Shown: positions 15,774 to 23,567, counted from the first letter of the stretch. The stretch is DNA of 31,400 bases from RGIG9079 sp964567845 (GCA_964567845.1 CAZMOG010000016.1:1-31400); one strand, 5' to 3'. Made by a program: numbers and translations. Notes: a model not told the origin generated them from the sequence alone.

Positions 15774-17098
15774 AACGGTTAATACAGAACGGAACGATTA
15801 TCAACCAGGGAGCAATGTACAAGGCAGACATTCTGCTCCATGATGATAAAATTATAAAGATAGGCAAGAACCTTACAGTTACCGATGAGCATGAAATAAT
15901 CAATGCGACCGACTGTTTTGTTATGCCCGGAGTTATTGACGATCAGGTACACTTTCGTGAACCAGGTTTAACCCACAAAGGCAACATTAAAGAGGGAAGC
16001 CGTGCGGCTGCTGCCGGAGGAGTGACAAGTTTTATGGACATGCCAAACGTAAAACCTGCCACCACAACTATCGAGCTATTGAAAGAGAAACAGCAAATTG
16101 CAGCCAAAGACTCTTCGGTAAACTACTCATTCTATCTTGGAGCAACCAACAACAATATCGAGGAGATAAAAAAGATTGACCCGGCAACTGTATGCGGTTT
16201 AAAGCTATTTATGGGCTCATCGACCGGCAACATGTTGGTTGACAACCCGGAAACTCTTAAAGAGATTTTCAAAAATTCACCTGTGCTTATTGCAGCCCAC
16301 TGTGAAGACACTCCAACAATCGAGGCCAACATTGCAAAATTCAAAGAGCAATACGGTGAAGATATACCCATAACCCTTCACCCCGAGATACGCAGTCGCG
16401 AGGCTTGTTACAAGAGCAGTTCATTGGCAGTATCGTTGGCAAAGGAGCACAACGCAAAGTTACATTTGCTACACCTAAGCACTGCCGAGGAGGTTGACTT
16501 GCTTCAAAGCGGTTGCATTAAAGACAAAATGATTACGGGCGAGGTATGTGTTCATCATCTGTTCTTTAACGACGAAGCCTACAAGGATCTCGGCAACTTT
16601 GTACGATGGAATCCCGCCATAAAGAAAGAGTCAGACCGTAAGGCCCTGATTAAAGCGGTAAACAACGGAATTATCGACGTTATTGCAACCGACCACGCTC
16701 CCCACACAATCCAAGACAAACAAGGAAGCTACACAAAGGCTGCCGGTGGAGGTCCGCTTGTTCAGCACTCACTTGTTATGATGCTTGAGCTTGTCAAGAA
16801 GGGAGAAACCATCATGCAAAAGGTTGTTGAGGGAATGTGCCATGCACCCGCACTCCGTTACAATATTTCCGAGCGAGGCTTTATACGCGAGGGGTACAAA
16901 GCCGATATATGCATCTTTAAAAAAGAGCCTTGGCAAGTTACAAACGACAACATCATGTATCAATGCGGCTGGTCACCTGTGAATGGCAAAACATTCAGCT
17001 ATAAAGTAAAACACACCATTGTAAATGGGCGTACGGTATATAAAGATGGAAAAATTTATGAAGAGGTTCGCGGCGAAATGCTCCGCTTCAACCATTAA
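15770..17098 (+). CDS. pyrC: Dihydroorotase (class I)
   Basis: A 442-residue amidohydrolase that interconverts carbamoyl-aspartate and dihydroorotate in pyrimidine synthesis. Seen: VMPGVIDDQVHFREPGLTHK (51-70), GGVTSFMDMPN, GLKLFMGSSTGNM (143-155), AHCED with His177, LLHLSTAEE with His235, and ATDHAPH with Asp308. The first His of the usual HxH metal motif is Gln59 here (QVH); the codon is CAG at 15944-15946. The other ligands are present, and the length and motif order are those of Bacteroidota dihydroorotases. It overlaps the glycosyltransferase by ATGA and its stop overlaps the convergent membrane-protein gene by four bases, leaving no space for a terminator. Confidence 0.9.
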   Translation: MKRLIQNGTIINQGAMYKADILLHDDKIIKIGKNLTVTDEHEIINATDCFVMPGVIDDQVHFREPGLTHKGNIKEGSRAAAAGGVTSFMDMPNVKPATTTIELLKEKQQIAAKDSSVNYSFYLGATNNNIEEIKKIDPATVCGLKLFMGSSTGNMLVDNPETLKEIFKNSPVLIAAHCEDTPTIEANIAKFKEQYGEDIPITLHPEIRSREACYKSSSLAVSLAKEHNAKLHLLHLSTAEEVDLLQSGCIKDKMITGEVCVHHLFFNDEAYKDLGNFVRWNPAIKKESDRKALIKAVNNGIIDVIATDHAPHTIQDKQGSYTKAAGGGPLVQHSLVMMLELVKKGETIMQKVVEGMCHAPALRYNISERGFIREGYKADICIFKKEPWQVTNDNIMYQCGWSPVNGKTFSYKVKHTIVNGRTVYKDGKIYEEVRGEMLRFNH

Positions 17099-17898
17099 CT
17101 AAAGACCGGTAATAAAGATAACAACAGATAGGCGTAGAAGATTACTTTTGCGCCTATACTTTTTGTTGCTTGATAAAAATAAGAGGCTACCCATGCTATA
17201 GGGATTGCTGATACATATAGCATTTCATGATCTACTCCCCTCAAAAGGACAGCCGAGATTCCAATAATTATTGGAGTAGCAATAACAACACTGATAAATC
17301 GGCGTTCTGTATACAATTGTGGCATAAGCTTAGTAACACAAGCGACTCCCATAATTAACATCAGTATAAATAGAAAAGCTAAACGAATCCACTCTCCGGT
17401 ATTACCTATACCATAATCAGGGGCATACAAAATTACAGAACACCACTCTCCCCATTTAACCAAAGCCAAATCATTGCAGAAGAGCCAGGTAAAAATAAAA
17501 ATCAGGGCAGTTATCCAACCAATAAAAAGAGCTGAAATATCCTTTACAGAGAACCTTCCTATCAAAGCCAATATCAACAATCCGAATGGAACAAAGGCAA
17601 CTAACTTAGGGACAAAAAAGGCCACAAGAAATGAGAATGCACCCATAGCAAACACAGGAGCATTACTGTGCTGACGTATGACCGACAAATCTACCGAATA
17701 GAAAAAAAGGGAGAAACACACCGCAGCTAACAGAATGTTACTCAAACCATACAAAGGGACCAAACCGGCAACTGCAACAATATACACTACAGCAGGCAAA
17801 AAGAACTTTTTGCGTATCAATACCCCTTGCATGGCTTGAAACACCATTAATGCCGCAATAAGCAACACAGCCAATGCTCCTCCCCAAATACTATCCAT
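17095..17898 (-). CDS. Multi-spanning membrane protein, possibly DUF6427 family
   Basis: A 267-residue protein with about eight to nine hydrophobic segments throughout and few charged residues. The open frame extends to 17916 with TTG, but the ATG at 17898, eight bases after the purD stop, is the better start. Its place after purD fits DUF6427, a Bacteroidota membrane family that I recall near purD in related genomes; this is from memory and not strong. No transporter or enzyme motif is visible. It is the last gene of the purM-purD operon, and its stop overlaps that of pyrC coming from the other side. Confidence 0.65.
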   Translation of the reverse strand: MDSIWGGALAVLLIAALMVFQAMQGVLIRKKFFLPAVVYIVAVAGLVPLYGLSNILLAAVCFSLFFYSVDLSVIRQHSNAPVFAMGAFSFLVAFFVPKLVAFVPFGLLILALIGRFSVKDISALFIGWITALIFIFTWLFCNDLALVKWGEWCSVILYAPDYGIGNTGEWIRLAFLFILMLIMGVACVTKLMPQLYTERRFISVVIATPIIIGISAVLLRGVDHEMLYVSAIPIAWVASYFYQATKSIGAKVIFYAYLLLSLLPVFS

Positions 17899-17906
17899 TG
17901 CAATTA

Positions 17907-19193
17907 TTACTTGCAATATTTCATCAAGTCCTGACCGATATCTCTACGGAAATATGCTCCATCAAATGCAATCTTAGCTACATTCTTGTAACTCATAGCC
18001 AATGCATCCGATATTGAATTTCCGTATGAACTTACAGCAATCACTCGTCCACCATTTGTTACAACCTGCCCCTCGCTATTGAATTTTGTTCCTGCATGGA
18101 AAGCAATACTACCCTCAACCTGATCACAACCGGAAATAACCTTACCCTTCTCATAATCGCCGGGATAACCTCCCGAAACCATCATAACAGTTGTACAAGT
18201 TCTTTCATCCATCTCAAATGGGACTTTATCTAATTCTCCCTTAGCTGTCGCTACCATAATATCAAGTAAATCACTCTTCAATCTTGGCATCACAACCTCA
18301 GTCTCGGGATCTCCCATGCGAACATTATACTCAATAACCTCAGGGTTACCATTATCGTTCATCAAGCCAAAGAAAACAAATCCCTTGTAATCTATTCCAT
18401 CTTTAACAAATCCCTCGATTGTTGGACGAACCACTCTATCCTCGACACGCTTATTAAACTCTGCATCAGCAAATGGCACAGGCGACACAGCTCCCATTCC
18501 TCCGGTATTCAAACCTTCGTCATTCTCTCCGATACGTTTGTAATCCTTAGCCGAGCCCAATATTCTGTAGTGCTTTCCATCGGTTATTGCAAACACCGAA
18601 ATTTCAATACCTTTCAAACACTCCTCGATTACGACTCTTGCACTCGCCTTACCAAACTTACCGTCAAGCATACTCTTTAACTCAGATACAGCCTCATCAA
18701 GGTCATTCAAAATCAAAACACCCTTGCCGGCAGCCAAACCATCAGCTTTCAACACATAGGGAGGCTGTACACTATTCAAAAACTCAACTCCCTCGGCAAT
18801 ATTATCAGGGGTGACTGTCACATATTTTGCGGTAGGAATTCCATGGCGAACCATAAACTCTTTGGCAAAATCCTTACTACCCTCAAGAATAGCGCCATCT
18901 TTTCCAGGACCTACAATCATCAATCCCTGCAAACGCTCATCTGCCTCAAGATAGTTTCTCACTCCATTTACCAATGGATCCTCGGGGCCAACAACCACCA
19001 ACTCTACTCCGTTGTTGGCAATAAAATCGGCAATCGCCGGAAAATCATTAACTGAAACATTAACAATTTCGCCTACCGATGCCATTCCTGCATTTCCGGG
19101 AGCAATATATAACTTCTCTAACTTTGGACTTTGCGCCAACTTCCAAGCGATTGCATGCTCGCGTCCTCCACTACCTAATAAAAGTACCTTCAT
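17907..19193 (-). CDS. purD: Phosphoribosylamine--glycine ligase (GAR synthetase)
   Basis: A 428-residue ATP-grasp enzyme, second step of purine synthesis: it joins glycine to phosphoribosylamine using ATP. The N-terminal MKVLLLGSGGREHAIAWKL and APGNAG are diagnostic; GPEDPLVNG, VLKADGLAAGKGV (ATP-grasp), EECLKGIEISVFAI, NTGGMGAVSP and EYNVRMGDPETEVVMPRL follow in the expected order. Full length. It starts 11 bases after purM, which performs a later step of the same pathway, so the two are co-regulated. Confidence 0.96.
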   Translation of the reverse strand: MKVLLLGSGGREHAIAWKLAQSPKLEKLYIAPGNAGMASVGEIVNVSVNDFPAIADFIANNGVELVVVGPEDPLVNGVRNYLEADERLQGLMIVGPGKDGAILEGSKDFAKEFMVRHGIPTAKYVTVTPDNIAEGVEFLNSVQPPYVLKADGLAAGKGVLILNDLDEAVSELKSMLDGKFGKASARVVIEECLKGIEISVFAITDGKHYRILGSAKDYKRIGENDEGLNTGGMGAVSPVPFADAEFNKRVEDRVVRPTIEGFVKDGIDYKGFVFFGLMNDNGNPEVIEYNVRMGDPETEVVMPRLKSDLLDIMVATAKGELDKVPFEMDERTCTTVMMVSGGYPGDYEKGKVISGCDQVEGSIAFHAGTKFNSEGQVVTNGGRVIAVSSYGNSISDALAMSYKNVAKIAFDGAYFRRDIGQDLMKYCK

Positions 19194-19204
19194 AATAACC
19201 CCAA

Positions 19205-20374
19205 TTAATATATAAACTGACCGTACTCGCTCTCAATAGTCAACTTTTTGCCCTGGTATGCCTCGCAACGACCAACAATTCGAGCATCAATATTAAATTC
19301 ACGAGCAATTTCAATTATATCCTGAGCCAATTCCGGAGCAACATAGATCTCCATTCTGTGTCCCATATTGAACACTTTGTACATCTCATCCCACGATGTT
19401 CCGCTTTGCTCCTTAATCAACTTGAACAATGGAGGTACAGGGAACATATTATCCTTGATAATATGCAGATTCTCCACGAAGTTCATAACCTTTGTCTGAG
19501 CACCTCCCGAACAGTGAATTAAACCATGAATATCATGTCTGTACTTATCGATAATCTTCTTCATTACAGGAGCGTATGTTCTGGTTGGCGAAAGCACCAA
19601 CTTACCGGCATCGAGAGTTGTTCCCTCGACAGAATCGGTTAGTTTGCAACCTCCGGCATAAACCAACTCCTCAGGAACCGATGGATCATAGCTTTCAGGA
19701 TACTTTTCTGCCAAATACTTTGCAAATACATCATGACGGGCAGAGGTCAATCCATTTGATCCCATTCCACCATTATACTCTGTCTCGTATGTAGCCTGAC
19801 CAAACGAGGCCAATGCAACAATAACATCGCCAGCCTGAATCTTTTCGTTGGTGATAACATCAGAACGCTTCATTCTGCAGGTCACAGTTGAATCCACAAT
19901 AATTGTTCTAACCAAATCACCTACATCGGCAGTCTCGCCTCCGGTTGCATAGATATTAACCCCTAACTTTTTATATTCATCAAGCAACTCCTGTGTTCCA
20001 TTGATAATTGCCGAGATAACCTCACCGGGAACAAGATTTTTATTTCTTCCAATTGTTGAAGAGAGCAAGATATTATCAACTGCTCCTACACACAAAAGGT
20101 CATCAATATTCATAATCAGAGCATCTTGAGCAATTCCCTTCCAAACGCTCAAATCGCCTGTCTCTTTCCAATACATATATGCCAACGACGACTTTGTTCC
20201 TGCACCATCGGCATGCATGATATTGCAATACTCATCATCACCTCCCAAATAGTCCGGAATAACCTTACAAAATGCTGTTGGAAAGATTCCTTTGTCAATG
20301 TTCTTAATTGCGTTATGCACATCCTCTTTCGATGCAGACACGCCTCTTTTGTTATATCTTTCGTCTTTTCTCAT
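19205..20374 (-). CDS. purM: Phosphoribosylformylglycinamidine cyclo-ligase (AIR synthetase)
   Basis: A 389-residue enzyme of the PurM/PurL superfamily that closes the imidazole ring to form aminoimidazole ribotide. Seen: YNKRGVSASKEDVHNAI at the start, MHADGAGTKSSLAYMY (substrate loop), IAQDALIMNIDDLLCVGA, YATGGETADVGDLVRT, and near the C-terminus FNMGHRMEIYV. It is longer than the roughly 345 residues of the E. coli enzyme, as is usual in Bacteroidota. It has a nearly perfect promoter at 20413-20444 and leads the purM-purD-membrane protein operon. Confidence 0.95.
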   Translation of the reverse strand: MRKDERYNKRGVSASKEDVHNAIKNIDKGIFPTAFCKVIPDYLGGDDEYCNIMHADGAGTKSSLAYMYWKETGDLSVWKGIAQDALIMNIDDLLCVGAVDNILLSSTIGRNKNLVPGEVISAIINGTQELLDEYKKLGVNIYATGGETADVGDLVRTIIVDSTVTCRMKRSDVITNEKIQAGDVIVALASFGQATYETEYNGGMGSNGLTSARHDVFAKYLAEKYPESYDPSVPEELVYAGGCKLTDSVEGTTLDAGKLVLSPTRTYAPVMKKIIDKYRHDIHGLIHCSGGAQTKVMNFVENLHIIKDNMFPVPPLFKLIKEQSGTSWDEMYKVFNMGHRMEIYVAPELAQDIIEIAREFNIDARIVGRCEAYQGKKLTIESEYGQFIY

Positions 20375-20412
20375 AATTGATTGAAAAAATCGCTACTAAT
20401 GCAATAACCTTG

Positions 20413-20444
20413 CAAATTTAAAAAAATCAACCGTTCTTACCAAA
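20413..20444 (-). promoter_or_regulatory. Promoter of the purM-purD operon
   Basis: Read on the minus strand: TTTG (20441-20444), a 20-base spacer, then TAAATTTG (20413-20420), an exact match to both Bacteroidota elements. It lies 38 bases before the purM ATG and only six bases beyond the T tract of the tRNA terminator. Confidence 0.8.
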
Positions 20445-20450
20445 CATAGT

Positions 20451-20486
20451 AAAAACAAAAAAGCGGTATCTTTTCGATACCGCTTT
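20451..20486 (-). terminator. Rho-independent terminator of the tRNA-Asn pair
   Basis: On the minus strand an 11-base-pair perfect stem AAAGCGGTATC / GATACCGCTTT (20476-20486 with 20460-20470) around a 5-base loop, followed by TTTTGTTTTT (to 20451). It directly follows the second tRNA gene. Confidence 0.88.
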
Positions 20487-20488
20487 CG

Positions 20489-20562
20489 CGCCTCAACGAG
20501 GACTTGAACCTAGGACCTACGGATTAACAGTCCGCCGCTCTAACCAACTGAGCTATTGAGGC
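20489..20562 (-). tRNA. tRNA-Asn (anticodon GTT), second copy in the transcript
   Basis: A 74-base cloverleaf including discriminator G: acceptor stem GCCTCAA/TTGAGGC, D arm GCTCAGTTGGTTAGAGC, anticodon loop CTGTTAA with GTT (plus-strand AAC at 20526-20528), T arm with GGTTCAAGTCC. CCA is not encoded. It is identical in sequence to the copy at 20604-20677 and is followed at once by a terminator. Confidence 0.97.
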
Positions 20563-20581
20563 AAAATTGCTTTTGAAAGAA

Positions 20582-20608
20582 AGGCGCAATAACCTTTTTG
20601 TTGCGCCT
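20582..20608 (-). other. Hairpin in the tRNA spacer that includes the tRNA 3' end
   Basis: Minus-strand AGGCGCAA (20601-20608) pairs perfectly with TTGCGCCT (20582-20589), loop 11 bases. The first arm contains the last four acceptor bases and the discriminator of the upstream tRNA-Asn, so in the precursor it competes with the acceptor stem. Confidence 0.5.
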
Positions 20609-20677
20609 CAACGAGGACTTGAACCTAGGACCTACGGATTAACAGTCCGCCGCTCTAACCAACTGAGCTATTGAGGC
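20604..20677 (-). tRNA. tRNA-Asn (anticodon GTT), first copy in the transcript
   Basis: Same 74-base cloverleaf as the copy at 20489-20562, anticodon GTT (plus-strand AAC at 20641-20643). The two copies are separated by 41 bases. A 10-base perfect inverted repeat (20569-20578 and 20683-20692) brackets this copy. CCA is not encoded. Confidence 0.97.
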
Positions 20678-20696
20678 GTGTTTTTCAAAAGCGATG

Positions 20697-20727
20697 CAAA
20701 ATTATGAATTAATTCTGAATCTGCAAA
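20697..20727 (-). promoter_or_regulatory. Promoter of the tRNA-Asn pair
   Basis: On the minus strand TTTG (20724-20727), a 19-base spacer, and TAATTTTG (20697-20704), both exact matches. Transcription should start near 20691, so the RNA would begin at the inverted-repeat arm GCTTTTGAAA, about 14 bases before the tRNA. Confidence 0.8.
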
Positions 20728-20750
20728 ATTTTTCTTCAATATTTTTTAGC

Positions 20751-21302
20751 TCAAAGAACAAATTCATCTACCATCTGCTCCTGTCCATTAGCAAAAGCTT
20801 GCATATTCAAAGGGATCAATTTATGGTAGCGCTCCGGCAACGTTTTCTCCAAAGCCTGTTGAATACTCTCGGTTCCAACAACTTGCTTAGCTTTTACGTA
20901 TGCACCCAGCACAATCATATTGAAAACTTTTGGATTTCCCGACTCGGCAGCAATACGAGTAGCATCAATGCGATAAATATTTATATCTCTTCTTGTCGGA
21001 AAGAGTGTTATGCCATTAGGATCGTACAACAAGCAACCTCCGGGCTTAACTGCACTCTCAAACTTATCCATTGACTGCTGATTCAAAACAATTACAGTAT
21101 CGAATTTATTTAAAATCGGCGAACTGATTTTGTCATCACTCAAAATAACGGTTACATTGGCAGTTCCACCACGCATTTCCGGACCGTAAGATGGCATCCA
21201 TGAAACCTCTTTGTCCCTCATGATTCCAGCATAGGCCAAAATTTTACCCATAGATAAAACTCCTTGACCTCCAAAACCTGCAATTAATATCTCTTCTGTC
21301 AT
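20751..21302 (-). CDS. 2-oxoacid:ferredoxin oxidoreductase, gamma subunit (KorC/VorA-type)
   Basis: A 183-residue subunit of the complex that oxidatively decarboxylates a 2-oxoacid to acyl-CoA and passes electrons to ferredoxin. It has the gamma-domain motif LIAGFGGQGVLSMGK at the N-terminus, SYGPEMRGGTANV, and the stretch NPKVFNMIVLGAYVK. A longer frame runs to 21365, but the extra residues are out-of-frame beta-subunit sequence; the ATG at 21302 lies five bases after the beta-subunit stop. It is the last gene of a four-gene operon in the order ferredoxin-alpha-beta-gamma. Confidence 0.93.
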   Translation of the reverse strand: MTEEILIAGFGGQGVLSMGKILAYAGIMRDKEVSWMPSYGPEMRGGTANVTVILSDDKISSPILNKFDTVIVLNQQSMDKFESAVKPGGCLLYDPNGITLFPTRRDINIYRIDATRIAAESGNPKVFNMIVLGAYVKAKQVVGTESIQQALEKTLPERYHKLIPLNMQAFANGQEQMVDEFVL

Positions 21303-21307
21303 AACAA

Positions 21308-22069
21308 TCAAATATCTTTCAAATCTCCTAAAGGATATTTTTCGAACATATTCTGACGCATCCACTCATTAGCATCCTGTGGGGACAACTTCCAACCTGA
21401 GGCACAAGTTCCAACCACCTCTATAAACGAAAGACCGGCCTCTCTTCTTGTATTTTGAAATGCCTTCTTCAATGCCGCTTTTGTTTTACGGATAGCAGCA
21501 GGAGTATCAGCCGATTGACGTGTCACATAGCATGTTCCGGGAAGTTGAGCAATCAATTCAGTTATCTGCAATGGATAGCCATGCAATTTAGGCTCACGAC
21601 CATACGGAGTTGTTGCCGTAATCTGCCCCAAAAGTGTTGTAGGTGCCATTTGACCTCCGGTCATTCCATATATTGCATTATTGACAAATACAACAACTAT
21701 ATTCTCGCCACGATTACAAGCGTGCATAATCTCGGCACATCCTATCGAAGCCAAATCACCGTCACCCTGATATGTAAACACATACTTATCCGGATTCAAG
21801 CGACTGACAGCTGTTGCTACTGCCGGAGCTCGTCCATGGGCAGCCTCGACCATATCAACATCCATGTAGTTGTACATGAAAACAGAGCAACCAACAGGAC
21901 AAACTCCAATTGTTGCATCCTGAACTCCCAACTCCTCAACAACCTCGGCTATAAGTTTATGAACAACACCATGAGTACAACCGGGACAATAGTGCATTGG
22001 ACACTCCTTTAATACAGAAGTACGACCAACCACAAGGTTTTCAGGTTTTATTATCTCATTTGCCTCCAT
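21308..22069 (-). CDS. 2-oxoacid:ferredoxin oxidoreductase, beta subunit (thiamine-diphosphate binding)
   Basis: A 253-residue subunit that binds thiamine diphosphate. CPGCTHG (28-34) and CPVGCS (57-62) provide cysteines for an iron-sulfur site; GDGDLASIG (102-110) followed by VNNAIYGMTGGQ is the diphosphate/Mg motif. The frame extends to 22075 with a GTG that overlaps the alpha-subunit stop; the ATG at 22069 gives the typical start MEANEI. Four separate subunits with this order resemble 2-oxoglutarate (Kor) enzymes, while automated annotation often names them VorB-type, so the substrate (2-oxoglutarate or branched-chain oxoacids) is not settled. Confidence 0.93.
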   Translation of the reverse strand: MEANEIIKPENLVVGRTSVLKECPMHYCPGCTHGVVHKLIAEVVEELGVQDATIGVCPVGCSVFMYNYMDVDMVEAAHGRAPAVATAVSRLNPDKYVFTYQGDGDLASIGCAEIMHACNRGENIVVVFVNNAIYGMTGGQMAPTTLLGQITATTPYGREPKLHGYPLQITELIAQLPGTCYVTRQSADTPAAIRKTKAALKKAFQNTRREAGLSFIEVVGTCASGWKLSPQDANEWMRQNMFEKYPLGDLKDI

Positions 22070-22071
22070 AA

Positions 22072-23139
22072 TCACACCATTTTTTTAATCTGCTCCAATA
22101 TCTCTTCCGGAGTTGGAACCATACCTCCTGTTCTTCCATAGAACTGAACATCATTACCAACAGCAAGTCGAACATCCTCAACCATCTGGCCTGCACTCAA
22201 CTCTACAGAGATAAACTTCTTACCCATTGCAGCCAATCTTTGCAACTCCACTGTCGGGAATGGGAAAAGAGTTATTGGTCTTAAAACGCCTACCTTTATT
22301 CCCTCTTCACGCGCCAACTGAGCAACTTTTCGGCAGATTCGTGCAACAGATCCATATGCCACAATAATAATGTCTGCATCGTCACAACTATTATTCACAT
22401 ATCTTACCTCTTGTTCCTTCATCACCTTATATTTAGCCTGCAGACACTCATTTACACGCTCCAGCTGTGACAAATCCAAGAAACACGATGTGATAAATTT
22501 TGCAGGCTCACCGCTCTTTTTACCGCGTAACGCCCAAGGAGCATTCTGCTCTATCTCCTCATTAGTCCAACGTGGTTTAAAATCGCCTAAAGTAACCTTC
22601 TCCATCATTTGGCCTACAATTCCATCAACAAGCATCATTACCGGAGTTCTGTACTTGAAAGCCAAATCAAAACCTAAACCGACAAAATCATGCATCTCCT
22701 GAACTGACGCAGGGGCCAATACTATAAGATTGTAATCTCCGTGACCGCCACCCTTTACTGCCTGAAAATAATCTCCCTGTGACGGTCCAATCGTTCCCAA
22801 TCCGGGACCTCCTCGCATTACATTGACTACCAGACATGGTAACTCTGCAGCTGCCATATATGTCAATCCCTCTTGCATCAAACTGATTCCCGGACTTGAA
22901 GACGAAGTCATTACCCGCTTGCCACTTGAAGCACCTCCATATACCATATTTATAGAAGCCAACTCGCTCTCGGCCTGCAAAACAACCATACCTGTCTCTT
23001 CCCAAGGCTTACGGAGCATTAAAGTCTCCATAATCTCGGATTGAGGGGTAATAGGATAACCGAAATAACCGTCGCAACCACAACGAATTGCAGCCTCGGC
23101 CACAACCTCATTACCCTTCATTAATGCAACTTCTGCCAT
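22072..23139 (-). CDS. vorB: 2-oxoacid:ferredoxin oxidoreductase, alpha subunit (VorB/KorA)
   Basis: A 355-residue alpha subunit. Typical motifs are MKGNEVVAEAAIRCGCDGYFGYPITPQSEI, the activating Glu in QAESELASINMVYGGASSGKRVMTSSSSPGISLM, and MRGGPGLGTIGPSQGDYFQA; the C-terminal transketolase-like domain has GSVARICRKV and EGIKVGVLRPITLFPFP. It starts 14 bases after the ferredoxin gene and ends next to the beta-subunit start. The complex generates acyl-CoA in catabolism, or runs in the carboxylating direction in anaerobes. Substrate is inferred only; 3-methyl-2-oxobutanoate and 2-oxoglutarate are the two candidates. Confidence 0.92.
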   Translation of the reverse strand: MAEVALMKGNEVVAEAAIRCGCDGYFGYPITPQSEIMETLMLRKPWEETGMVVLQAESELASINMVYGGASSGKRVMTSSSSPGISLMQEGLTYMAAAELPCLVVNVMRGGPGLGTIGPSQGDYFQAVKGGGHGDYNLIVLAPASVQEMHDFVGLGFDLAFKYRTPVMMLVDGIVGQMMEKVTLGDFKPRWTNEEIEQNAPWALRGKKSGEPAKFITSCFLDLSQLERVNECLQAKYKVMKEQEVRYVNNSCDDADIIIVAYGSVARICRKVAQLAREEGIKVGVLRPITLFPFPTVELQRLAAMGKKFISVELSAGQMVEDVRLAVGNDVQFYGRTGGMVPTPEEILEQIKKMV

Positions 23140-23153
23140 GATATTTTCTTTAA

Positions 23154-23378
23154 TTATACCTTTACTTTATAAACTGACAAAACAGCATCGGGACATACAA
23201 TTCCACAACTGCCACAACCTATACAAGCATCAGGATTTCTCATTTCTGCGTAATGATACCCCTTAATATTTACCCCGATACTCAATTCAAGAACCTTTAA
23301 TGGGCATGCCACTACACAAAGATTACAACCCTTGCATCGATCTTCATCCACAACAACTGTTCCTATAAATTTTGCCAT
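23154..23378 (-). CDS. Ferredoxin-type 2x[4Fe-4S] subunit of the 2-oxoacid oxidoreductase
   Basis: A 74-residue ferredoxin-like delta subunit with two complete cluster motifs: Cys15, 18, 21, 25 (CKGCNLCVVACP) and Cys52, 55, 58, 62 (CIGCGSCGIVCP). It carries electrons from the catalytic subunits to free ferredoxin. It is the first gene of the four-gene operon, with a promoter at 23410-23441. The extra 23-residue stretch between the clusters is usual for KorD/VorC-type proteins. Confidence 0.95.
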   Translation of the reverse strand: MAKFIGTVVVDEDRCKGCNLCVVACPLKVLELSIGVNIKGYHYAEMRNPDACIGCGSCGIVCPDAVLSVYKVKV

Positions 23379-23409
23379 GACATCTACTACTTTTGTTATA
23401 TTCGATTTG

Positions 23410-23441
23410 TAAAGTTAGAGACAAAAAAAGAGCTTTCCAAA
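23410..23441 (-). promoter_or_regulatory. Promoter of the 2-oxoacid oxidoreductase operon
   Basis: On the minus strand TTTG (23438-23441), 20-base spacer, then TAACTTTA (23410-23417), one base off TAnnTTTG. It ends about 31 bases before the ferredoxin ATG. Confidence 0.6.
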
Positions 23442-23486
23442 ACTTTTCGGATAACTTTTCACTTTTTAACTCACAAAACTCTGTTT

Positions 23487-23558
23487 TTGCACAACCTGTT
23501 AAACTGTGCGAAAAAAGAGAATATAAATTATTGCACAAGAAATTTAAGGCATGTGCAA
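23487..23558. promoter_or_regulatory. Two TTGCACA/TGTGCAA inverted repeats, candidate operators
   Basis: Site 1 is TTGCACA (23487-23493) with TGTGCGA (23505-23511), 11 bases apart, and its flanks add further T/A pairing. Site 2 is TTGCACA (23531-23537) with TGTGCAA (23552-23558), a perfect 7-base repeat 14 bases apart, so half-site centres are 21 bases or two helical turns apart. Both lie between the two divergent promoters. I know of no regulator assigned to this motif. Confidence 0.5.
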
Positions 23559-23567
23559 AAAGTTAAG

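Noticed and set aside
16536..16550. ATTACGGGCGAGG, same core as the hairpin family, inside pyrC
   Set aside because: It encodes ITGE in a conserved pyrC stretch and has no complementary arm nearby, so it is coding coincidence.
21455..22012. 185-codon open frame on the plus strand
   Set aside because: Antisense to the well-supported beta subunit, with no start signal and Cys/Ser-rich low-quality sequence.
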